Assembly: GCF_030410395.1 (NCBI RefSeq)
Contig: NZ_JAUHHF010000007.1
Location: 85,684-149,683 of the forward strand
From: Zwartia panacis
GTDB lineage: Bacteria; Pseudomonadota; Gammaproteobacteria; Burkholderiales; Burkholderiaceae_B
Length of the DNA: 64,000 bases
Direction: 5' to 3'
The translations under genes and the position numbers were made by a program. The notes under the pieces were generated by a model, which was given only the letters and a program-made list of their open reading frames with translations, did not search any database and was not told where the DNA came from. The stretch's first letter is position 1. Each line of letters starts with the position of its first letter. Of this stretch, positions 25,680 to 33,260 are shown one piece after another.

Positions 25680-27089
25680 ATGCAGACGCTCAAGACAGAT
25701 GTCGCGATCATTGGTGCCGGTACGGCAGGTTTGGCCGCGTATCGCGCCGCCATCGCAGCTGGTAAACAAGCACTATTGGTTGAAGGGGGCGTATATGGAA
25801 CCACGTGCGCCAGGGTAGGGTGTATGCCCTCCAAGTTGCTGATTGCAGCTGCGCAAGCTGCCCATGCTGCCCAGCACACGTCTGCCTTTGGCGTTCATGT
25901 CGATGGTCAAGTGCGAATCAACGGCCAAGAGGTGATGAGTCGGGTTAAGCGCGAACGGGATCGTTTCGTTGGATTTGTTTTGGAAGGTGTGGAAAACATT
26001 CCCGCAGAACATAAAATCAGAGGCTACGCGAAGTTTGTGGCTCCCGGAGTTCTAGCCGTGGATCAACATACCGAAATTCATGCGGCCACGGTCGTGATCG
26101 CAACAGGTTCGAGTCCCTCGATACCGCCATCTTTCAAAGCATTGGGCGATAGGCTGGTCGTCAATGATGACGTATTTTCCTGGGATGACTTACCCAAGCG
26201 GATCGCGGTCTTTGGTCCTGGTGTGATTGGTCTGGAACTGGGGCAGGCACTCGCAAGACTGGGGGTGACTGTACGTGTTTTCGGCATGAGTGGTTCGCTC
26301 GGCGGGATCACGGATCCTGCTGTACGTCAGATCGCGAAAAAAATCTTTCAGCAGGAGTTCTACCTTGATCCAGATGCCCGCGTGTTAGAAACCAAGCGCA
26401 TCGGCGACGAGGTTGTCATTCGCTATGTCGCACTCGACAATATCGAAAAAACGGAAAGCTTTGATTATGCATTGATGGCCACGGGACGTCAGCCAAATCT
26501 CGATTCGTTGGGATTGGAGCGGGCTGGCGTGCAACGCGATCCTGGGAAAATTCCTGGTTTCAATCGAGAAACAATGCAAATCGCCAACTTGCCGATTTTC
26601 ATTGCTGGAGACGTAAATGGTGATGTGCCGTTGTTACATGAAGCGGCTGATGAGGGCAAAATCGCAGGTGCGAATGCGGCGAGCTTTCCAGTTGTTGAGG
26701 CTGGTTTGCGTCGAGCTGGCTTGGCAGTCGTATTTTCTGATCCACAGATCGCGCTGATCGGAAAGCCTTACAGCAAACTCACTCCTGGTTCTTTTGTGAC
26801 AGGCGAAGTTGACTTCACTGGACAAGGGCGTTCTAGAGTGATGCTCAAGAACAAAGGGCTATTGCATGTGTATGCCGATCAAGCCACGCGAAGATTCTTG
26901 GGTGCGGAAATGATAGGTCCAAGCGCCGAACATCTGGGTCATTTGCTAGCGTGGTCACTGCAGCAGTCTCTCACCATCGATCGTATGCTTGAGATGCCTT
27001 TCTATCATCCTGTCATAGAGGAAGGCTTGAGAACTGCGTTACGCGATGCTAGCCACAAACTTGATCAGGTAAAAAGCGCTGCCGCTTGA
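25680..27089 (+). CDS. dihydrolipoyl dehydrogenase-like flavoprotein disulfide reductase
   Basis: A 469-residue class I pyridine nucleotide-disulfide oxidoreductase. FAD loop: VAIIGAGTAGLAAYRAAIAAGK. The redox disulfide is in GTTCARVGCMPSKLL, where ARV replaces the usual LNV of true Lpd. The NAD loop is FGPGVIGLELGQALARLG, and the C-terminal acid/base His-Glu is in FYHPVIEEG. It has no lipoyl domain, and the PDH-linked lpdA is at 37343. The neighbouring Prx-Grx gene suggests a role in peroxide defence or a thiol-disulfide relay rather than in a 2-oxoacid complex; substrate unknown. Confidence 0.87.
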   Translation: MQTLKTDVAIIGAGTAGLAAYRAAIAAGKQALLVEGGVYGTTCARVGCMPSKLLIAAAQAAHAAQHTSAFGVHVDGQVRINGQEVMSRVKRERDRFVGFVLEGVENIPAEHKIRGYAKFVAPGVLAVDQHTEIHAATVVIATGSSPSIPPSFKALGDRLVVNDDVFSWDDLPKRIAVFGPGVIGLELGQALARLGVTVRVFGMSGSLGGITDPAVRQIAKKIFQQEFYLDPDARVLETKRIGDEVVIRYVALDNIEKTESFDYALMATGRQPNLDSLGLERAGVQRDPGKIPGFNRETMQIANLPIFIAGDVNGDVPLLHEAADEGKIAGANAASFPVVEAGLRRAGLAVVFSDPQIALIGKPYSKLTPGSFVTGEVDFTGQGRSRVMLKNKGLLHVYADQATRRFLGAEMIGPSAEHLGHLLAWSLQQSLTIDRMLEMPFYHPVIEEGLRTALRDASHKLDQVKSAAA

Positions 27090-27103
27090 TCGAGACATTA
27101 TGT

Positions 27104-27751
27104 TTAGGATTGATTGGCACGCGTGAGTTCAAGAAGCTGACGTAGGTCCTGAGTCACGACGTCAACTTTCTCTGTATCAGGCGCCAATAGTCGTGCGCGT
27201 CCATTTTTGTCGAAAATAAAGACGCCACGACTGTGCGTGACATCATAGATATTTTTATCATCACCCGGCTTTGGCTTTTCAATTTGATAGGCCACACGGT
27301 ATCGACGGGCAAGATCGGCCACCTGCTTTTCATTACCGGTCAAACCGATCGCTTGCTTGTTGAAGGCATTGACGTAGGCTTGCAAAACATCTGGCGTATC
27401 TCGATGAGGATCGACACTCACGAAAAGGATTCGTACGTTTTTTGCATCATCTCCCAACCTTTCAAGAACTTCGGTCAGCTGAGCCATTGTGGTGGGGCAT
27501 ATGTCAGGACAACTGGCATAACCAAAAAACATCAAGACAGTTTTGTCTTTGAGGTCGTTTTGGGTGATGACTTTGTTTCCTTCACCTTGTAACGAAAACT
27601 TTAAGTCTGGTAAATGACCAGATACATCATACAGAGACCATTTTTGAGTCGGATCTGAACAGGCTGTCAACAGCACAAGACCCAACGCCACGGCACCCAT
27701 GCCCATGCGTTTGAATAATGTGCAAAGATGCCGACTAAAGAGGTGAAACAT
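27104..27751 (-). CDS. SCO1/SenC family copper-binding lipoprotein
   Basis: A 215-residue thioredoxin-fold protein for copper delivery to cytochrome oxidase (Cu-A site) or periplasmic thiol redox. The CxxxC motif is CPDIC in FFGYASCPDICPTTM, and the distal histidine is in VTHSRGVF. The lipobox LTAC predicts anchoring to the membrane facing the periplasm. The start at 27751 overlaps the prlC stop by one base (TAATG). A start at the internal MGMG, 15 codons later, would give a more typical signal peptide. No oxidase genes are close. Confidence 0.9.
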   Translation of the reverse strand: MFHLFSRHLCTLFKRMGMGAVALGLVLLTACSDPTQKWSLYDVSGHLPDLKFSLQGEGNKVITQNDLKDKTVLMFFGYASCPDICPTTMAQLTEVLERLGDDAKNVRILFVSVDPHRDTPDVLQAYVNAFNKQAIGLTGNEKQVADLARRYRVAYQIEKPKPGDDKNIYDVTHSRGVFIFDKNGRARLLAPDTEKVDVVTQDLRQLLELTRANQS

Positions 27752-29826
27752 TATCGTGTTGCCTCTTCAAGCATTCCGCTGTGTCTCAGCAGTGCATCCA
27801 TCTTGGGTGGTCGTCCTCTGAATGCGCTGAAAGACTCCGCCGCGGGGCGGGTTCCGCCTACCGCCAACACTTCACGACGAAATCTCATTCCTGTCTCAGG
27901 ATCAAGAGTACCCAGGTTCGAGGCTGCCTGATGAGCGGAGGCCGCGCTGCGTGCCGCGGCTTCTTCAAATGCTTCGAAGGCGTCCGCAGAGAGTACTTCC
28001 GCCCATTTGTAGCTGTAATAACCCGCCCCATAGCCACCCGCGAACAAGTGGGAAAAACTATGCGGAAACCGATGCCAGCTGGGTGGACGAACGACTGCAA
28101 CCTCTTCACGGACCTGATCGAGTTGGGTCAAGACTTCGGCAATCGAAAGTCCTTGAACCCGGTTGTGCAATTGAATGTCAAAAAGAGAAAACTCGATTTG
28201 ACGAACTGTTTGCATACCGCTTTGAAAGTTACGGGCGGCCTTCATGCGATCGTAGAGCTCTCTGGGTAGAGGTTCTTGTGTATCGATATGTGCCGTGAGG
28301 CGTTGTAATACTTGCCATTCCCAGCAAAAGTTTTCCATGAACTGAGAGGGAAGCTCAATGGCATCCCACTCGACCGCAGCAAATGCTGAAACGCCAGGTT
28401 CATCAACCTCGGACAGCAAAGCATGCAAAGCATGACCACTTTCGTGAAACAACGTAATCACATCGTCATGCGTAAGCAAAGCAGGGCGCTCACCCTGAGG
28501 ACGCGCAAAGTTGCACGTCAGGTAGATCACCGGTGTCTGTACGGTGGAAAGACGTTTACGACGACTACGTTCGCTGTCGACCCATGCGCCACCTTGCTTG
28601 CCTGAGCGCGCATACAAGTCCAGAATCAGATAGCCTAAAACTTCACCAGAGTGATTTTCAACCGTCGCGGCACGCACATCCTCATGCCATCCGTTAATTT
28701 TGTATGGAGTGAGTCGCACACCGAAGAGAGTCTCAACGACTTCGAACAAACCGCTCAACACTCGAGGTTCTGTGAAGTACTGTTTGACCTCGTCTTCAGA
28801 GTAGGCATAGCGGACTTCACGCAGACGTTCTGATGCATATGGAATATCCCAGGGATGCAGTTCCGATAGGCCTAGTTCATTTTTTGCAAACTCTTTGAGC
28901 TCGGTTAAGTCTCTTTCAGCGAAAGGTTTTGCACGCTTGGCGAGTTGCCGTAAAAAATCTAAAACCTCCTCTGCACTGTCAGCCATTCTTGTTTGAAGGC
29001 GCAGGTCTGCAAAGTGTTGAAAGCCAAGCAGTTGAGATTCTTCTGCGCGCAAGGCCAAAGATTCTTCGATCAGGGGAGAGTTATCCAGAGTGTGATCACC
29101 CTGATCTGAAGCTCGCGTCGCGTAAGCGTGGTAGATCGTGCGACGAAGCTCACGATCATGTGCATATTGAATCACAGGCAAGTAACACGGCATCTTGAGA
29201 TTAAGAATCCATCGCTCGGCGCTGGGGTCCTTGATCGATGCAAGGGTGTCTTCGGGAATGCCATCAAGACGATGAATATCTTCGATGACGAGAGACCAAC
29301 GATCAGTTGCGTCGAGAACGTTCTCGGAGAATTTCTGAGAAACTTGGGATTGTCTGTCCGAGTTGGCTGCGTACCGTTCTCTAGCCTCTCCCTGAAGTTC
29401 GACACCACTGAGCTTGAAGTCGCGCAGTGCAAGTTCGATCACGCGACGGCGGGATGGCGACAAAGTCGGGAATTCAGCTGATTGACGCAGACGCTGATAC
29501 TGTTTGTAAAGGCCTTCGTGCAGTCCAACCCAAGTTGAAAATTCACTGATTGGACCGAGCATCTTGTTATAGACATCTCGTAATTCAGGGGTATTGACTA
29601 CGGCATTCAGATGTCCCGCGATCGACCAAGCGCGCCACAGAGGCTCTGAAGCGTCATCTAAAGGCATCACCACTGCGTCCCAAGTCGGCGCCAAAGCTGG
29701 ATTGGCCGCAGCATCGATGGCTGCGCGCGCTTTGGCGAGTAATTGTTCGATGGCCTCACTCACATGACTCGGGGTGATGGATGCGTAATCGACCAATGTA
29801 TCCATTGGAACGAGAAGAGGATTCAT
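27751..29826 (-). CDS. prlC: oligopeptidase A (M3 metallopeptidase)
   Basis: A 691-residue zinc peptidase that degrades signal peptides and short peptides in the cytoplasm. The zinc site is HESGH in VITLFHESGHALHALLSE, with the third ligand Glu downstream. N-terminus MNPLLVPMDTLVDYASITPSHVSEAIEQLL matches M3 oligopeptidases. I place the start at the ATG at 29826, which follows AAAGGTAGG; the longer frame to 29889 overlaps folD. It lies 7 bp after the folD stop. Confidence 0.94.
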   Translation of the reverse strand: MNPLLVPMDTLVDYASITPSHVSEAIEQLLAKARAAIDAAANPALAPTWDAVVMPLDDASEPLWRAWSIAGHLNAVVNTPELRDVYNKMLGPISEFSTWVGLHEGLYKQYQRLRQSAEFPTLSPSRRRVIELALRDFKLSGVELQGEARERYAANSDRQSQVSQKFSENVLDATDRWSLVIEDIHRLDGIPEDTLASIKDPSAERWILNLKMPCYLPVIQYAHDRELRRTIYHAYATRASDQGDHTLDNSPLIEESLALRAEESQLLGFQHFADLRLQTRMADSAEEVLDFLRQLAKRAKPFAERDLTELKEFAKNELGLSELHPWDIPYASERLREVRYAYSEDEVKQYFTEPRVLSGLFEVVETLFGVRLTPYKINGWHEDVRAATVENHSGEVLGYLILDLYARSGKQGGAWVDSERSRRKRLSTVQTPVIYLTCNFARPQGERPALLTHDDVITLFHESGHALHALLSEVDEPGVSAFAAVEWDAIELPSQFMENFCWEWQVLQRLTAHIDTQEPLPRELYDRMKAARNFQSGMQTVRQIEFSLFDIQLHNRVQGLSIAEVLTQLDQVREEVAVVRPPSWHRFPHSFSHLFAGGYGAGYYSYKWAEVLSADAFEAFEEAAARSAASAHQAASNLGTLDPETGMRFRREVLAVGGTRPAAESFSAFRGRPPKMDALLRHSGMLEEATR

Positions 29827-29833
29827 GTCTAGC

Positions 29834-30688
29834 CTACCTTTGTTGAGTGCGTTCAGCTGCTTCGATCGTGTTGACCAAGAGCATTGCAATCGTCATGGGA
29901 CCGACCCCGCCAGGTACCGGGGTGATTGCCCCGGCGACCTGTTTGACGCTCTCGAAATCAACATCGCCGCAAAGCTTGCCATCGGCTCCACGATTGATGC
30001 CCACATCGATCACGATGGCGCCAGGCTTAACCATGCTTGCATCAATCATTTTAGGCTTGCCGGTTGCTACAACAAGAATATCCGCGTGACGAGTATGCCA
30101 ACTTAAGTCTTTTGTTTTTGAGTTGCAAATAGTGACGGTGGCACCCGCACTCTGTAACAGCATCGCCATGGGTTTACCAACAATATTGCTCGCGCCGATC
30201 ACCACGGCAACCGCCCCTCTGAGTTGAACTTGCTCAGATTCGAGCATTTTCATGACACCGTAGGGTGTGCAGGGGATGAAAAGTGGCTTGCCTGTCATCA
30301 GTAAACCAGCATTGCTGATGTGAAACCCATCCACGTCTTTTTGGGCTGCAATCGTTTCGATCACAAGGTGGGAGTCGATGTGTGCAGGTAAAGGAAGTTG
30401 AACCAAGATGCCATGAATAGAAGGGTCTTCGTTCAGCGCTCGCACGCGCGCAAGCAGCGCCTCCTGAGTCAACTCTGCGCCGTATTGCTCCAGCACAGAA
30501 TGAAATCCTGCTTTTTCGCAGGCGGCGACTTTGTTTCGAACATAGACTTGCGAAGCAGGATCACTCCCCACCAAAATCACTGCCAGGCCCGGCTGAATAC
30601 CTGAGGTGGCTAATTTTGCGGCGCGCTGGGCCACATCTTCTCGGATCGTGGCGGAAAGTTTGACACCATCAATGACACGAGCCGTCAT
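29834..30688 (-). CDS. folD: methylenetetrahydrofolate dehydrogenase/cyclohydrolase
   Basis: A 284-residue bifunctional enzyme of one-carbon folate metabolism converting 5,10-methylene- to 10-formyl-tetrahydrofolate. The catalytic lysine is in [15 protein letters not shown] (~residue 56), followed by [10 protein letters not shown] and [15 protein letters not shown], the family signatures, and the NADP loop [17 protein letters not shown]. Its start overlaps the response-regulator stop by 4 bp, so it is translationally coupled to a two-component system, an uncommon setting for folD. Confidence 0.96.
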   Translation of the reverse strand: MTARVIDGVKLSATIREDVAQRAAKLATSGIQPGLAVILVGSDPASQVYVRNKVAACEKAGFHSVLEQYGAELTQEALLARVRALNEDPSIHGILVQLPLPAHIDSHLVIETIAAQKDVDGFHISNAGLLMTGKPLFIPCTPYGVMKMLESEQVQLRGAVAVVIGASNIVGKPMAMLLQSAGATVTICNSKTKDLSWHTRHADILVVATGKPKMIDASMVKPGAIVIDVGINRGADGKLCGDVDFESVKQVAGAITPVPGGVGPMTIAMLLVNTIEAAERTQQR

Positions 30689-31311
30689 ACTGAGATCTCG
30701 GGCTTTGATAGAGCAACTTTCATCAAATCTGCAACAGTGGTGACTTGAAGTTTTTCCATGATGTTCGCACGATGTGCTTCAACGGTTTTAATGCTGATAC
30801 CTAAATCGTCAGCAATCTGTTTGTTGAGTCGTCCCGCGACAATGCGTTCGAGTACCTGCTGTTCGCGTGCAGTCAGTCGGGCAAGCATCGCTTCGTGCTC
30901 TCTCTGAGCTTGAGCTTGCGACAGACGCTCATTGGCCTGTTCGAACATTCTTCCGACAATTTCACGCAGATCAGTCTCGTCGAATGGTTTTTCCAGAAAA
31001 TCGATCGCACCCTTTTTAATCGTGGAAACGGCCATGGGTACATCACCGTGCCCTGTAATGAAGACGATGGGCATGGAAGACTTGCGCGCAATCAGTTGTT
31101 CTTGAAGTTCAAGTCCGCTCATACCAGGCATACGCACGTCAACAATCAGCACGCCAGGGCGCTGTTCATCGTATTCGGCCAGAAAACTCTCGCCGCTTGG
31201 AAATGCGCGTACACGATAATTGTTCGCTTCGAGTAGCCAGCGCAAGGAGTCCCGAACAGCTTCATCATCATCGACGATGTATACGGTGCTGGCGGTTTGG
31301 GGTGCATTCAT
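30685..31311 (-). CDS. two-component response regulator, FixJ/NarL type
   Basis: A 208-residue regulator with an N-terminal receiver (phospho-acceptor Asp in [13 protein letters not shown], ~residue 56; Thr and Lys positions in [12 protein letters not shown] and EKPFDE) and a C-terminal LuxR-type helix-turn-helix ([45 protein letters not shown]). It overlaps its kinase gene and folD by 4 bp on either side. Position just upstream of aceE on the opposite strand suggests control of pyruvate dehydrogenase or central carbon flux; a nested dyad in the gap is a candidate site. Confidence 0.94.
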   Translation of the reverse strand: MNAPQTASTVYIVDDDEAVRDSLRWLLEANNYRVRAFPSGESFLAEYDEQRPGVLIVDVRMPGMSGLELQEQLIARKSSMPIVFITGHGDVPMAVSTIKKGAIDFLEKPFDETDLREIVGRMFEQANERLSQAQAQREHEAMLARLTAREQQVLERIVAGRLNKQIADDLGISIKTVEAHRANIMEKLQVTTVADLMKVALSKPEISV

Positions 31312-33062
31312 GTGGGTAACTCCTCGGACTGAAGTTGCTGATGCGACTCAAGGTTTGAGACGCAGGGCAGTGTAAAGCGAAAGGTTGTTCCGCCTTCTGG
31401 ATTACTGACCGCCCAAAGGCGACCGTGATGGGATTCGATAATAGTGCGGCAAATATTCAAGCCCATGCCTAAACCCTCTGACTTGGTGCTGAAAAATGGT
31501 TCGAACAAACGTTCAGGATCTGATAGGCCGTGACCGCGATCCGTGACCGCAACTTCGATTTGGTTGTCATGCAGCGCAACCGAGACCACGAGTGTCTCCA
31601 CGGCACTTTGCTCCATCGATTCCAGGCCGTTTTTGAGCAGGTTCAACAATACCTGCTCGATCAGTATCGGATCCGCAAAAACATCTGGCAAATGTTCAGG
31701 CACATTGTGACTGATCGCGACCTGACGTTTTCGCGAGTGTATTTCAGCAAGACTGATGGCATTGTCAACCACAGTCTGGATCTGGATCGCTTGTCGACGA
31801 GGTTCGCTGCGTTTAACGAAATCTCTAATACGGCTGATGATTTTACCCGCACGCTGCGCCTGAGCGGCGGCTTTCTCAAGCGCAGGCAAAAGTGCGTCCA
31901 TATTTGTATTGCCCGATTTCACCATGGCGACTGCACCCATGCTGTAGTTGGCGATGGCCGTCAAAGGTTGATTCAGTTCATGGGCAAGTGACGAGGCCAT
32001 TTCGCCCATCGTGGTCAGTCGACTGGTGAGTTGAATTTTCTCTTGCTGTATGCGGGATGCCTCTTCGTGTTGCCTGCGTTCTGTAATGTCGCGGGCCACC
32101 TGAAGTCTCACGCGTCGGCCGTCCGTCCAGGCCAGCATGCGGTGCTGCACTTCGAACCATCGTTGCACAGAGGCGGAAAAAATTTCGACTGACTCGTCTG
32201 TATAACGACCACGACGGCCTGCCAGCAACTCATCATGACCATTCGTTTGTGCACCGAACAGGCGCCGGTAAGTTCGATTGGCGAACAGCAACTCAAGCCC
32301 CTCGTTCGTATCCGCCGTGACAGAAATGGCATCATCCAGCCCCTCAAGCACGGTCATAAAGCGTTCGTGCGCCGCAGTCAAAGCCTCGCGGATTCGTTTG
32401 GGCTCGGTAATGTCGGTCATCGAGGTCATCCAGCCAATCTGGTTTCCTTGAGGATCGAGGAGGGGTGAAACATACATGCGAGCGTTGAATCGTGAGCCGT
32501 CGCGCCGCTGCGCTTCGAGCTCAAGTCCGCTGCTGGGCGCTTTGCCAGTTAAAACACTCTCCAAGGTCTGCATGTGCGTGTCATGCATACCCGGAACCCA
32601 ATAGGGGAATGGAGGCATGCGACCAATCAGATCCGCTTCGTTCCAGCCAATCATCCGACAAAAAGCCGGGTTGACGTAAGCGATGCGTCCCTCGAGATCG
32701 AGTACACGCATACCGGTTGACATGGAGTTTTCCATCGCGCGCCTGAACCCGGTTTCTGCGATGAGTGCTGCCTCTGCCTCTGAGCGGTAACGTGTGTAGC
32801 GCCACAGAATCAGGAGGGCGATCACAATCACAATTGAAAGCGCGATGACAACCCAGATCAGACGATGCTGTCTCATTTCCTGGTCGATCGTGATGAACAT
32901 GACGCTTCCGTCTTGGATGCGCTGGAGCCAAAAGAACGCTCCCATCACACATGCATACAGGATCAAGATCAGCATAGGCGTGAGCCAATACCAGCGTCGC
33001 CTGCGAAGGCGAGCCTGGTCCAAGAATGGCGTAGCGATGACTGACTTTGGTGGAGCGGACAT
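31308..33062 (-). CDS. PAS-domain sensor histidine kinase (DctB/FixL-like)
   Basis: A 584-residue membrane kinase. Two transmembrane helices lie at roughly residues 27-48 and 68-88, with about 20 residues outside, so the main sensing is probably cytosolic. Two PAS domains follow (MRVLDLEGRIAYVNPAFCRMIGW; then FANRTYRRLFGA), each with a PAC tail. The HisKA box is SSLAHELNQPLTAIANYS and the ATPase has LLKNGLES and GLGMGLNICRTIIESH. It overlaps the regulator by 4 bp and is divergent from aceE with a 198-bp gap. The ligand is unknown; pyruvate or redox state would be sensible. Confidence 0.93.
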   Translation of the reverse strand: MSAPPKSVIATPFLDQARLRRRRWYWLTPMLILILYACVMGAFFWLQRIQDGSVMFITIDQEMRQHRLIWVVIALSIVIVIALLILWRYTRYRSEAEAALIAETGFRRAMENSMSTGMRVLDLEGRIAYVNPAFCRMIGWNEADLIGRMPPFPYWVPGMHDTHMQTLESVLTGKAPSSGLELEAQRRDGSRFNARMYVSPLLDPQGNQIGWMTSMTDITEPKRIREALTAAHERFMTVLEGLDDAISVTADTNEGLELLFANRTYRRLFGAQTNGHDELLAGRRGRYTDESVEIFSASVQRWFEVQHRMLAWTDGRRVRLQVARDITERRQHEEASRIQQEKIQLTSRLTTMGEMASSLAHELNQPLTAIANYSMGAVAMVKSGNTNMDALLPALEKAAAQAQRAGKIISRIRDFVKRSEPRRQAIQIQTVVDNAISLAEIHSRKRQVAISHNVPEHLPDVFADPILIEQVLLNLLKNGLESMEQSAVETLVVSVALHDNQIEVAVTDRGHGLSDPERLFEPFFSTKSEGLGMGLNICRTIIESHHGRLWAVSNPEGGTTFRFTLPCVSNLESHQQLQSEELPT

Positions 33063-33113
33063 ATTTCACGCTAGTAGACGAATAGCGCATTTTAGTCAGG
33101 TTATGCCAGTAGT

Positions 33114-33176
33114 TTGGGGCTTAACATTTCATAATACGAAAATACGTACCGCCTTATGAAATTTTTGTTGCCCCAA
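33114..33176. promoter_or_regulatory. nested 63-bp inverted repeat between the kinase gene and aceE
   Basis: TTGGGGC (33114-33120) pairs exactly with GCCCCAA (33170-33176); inside, ATTTCATAA (33126-33134) pairs exactly with TTATGAAAT (33154-33162); inside that, TACG (33135-33138) pairs with CGTA (33145-33148). Candidate -10 boxes face both ways (CATAAT at 33130 for aceE, TATTAT reading left for the kinase). The structure ends 84 bp before the aceE ATG and has no T-run, so an operator or leader fold is likelier than a terminator. Confidence 0.55.
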
Positions 33177-33260
33177 CCAAAAGTTATACCTAGAATGCGG
33201 CAAATACCCAAAAAACAGTTAGGCTCTTACTTAAAAGAACCTACGAATCAGGAGATTCAC

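Noticed and set aside
33156..33260. N-terminal extension of AceE from the upstream ATG
   Set aside because: It lacks a ribosome site, lies inside the dyad and does not resemble AceE N-termini; the ATG at 33261 has AGGAG.
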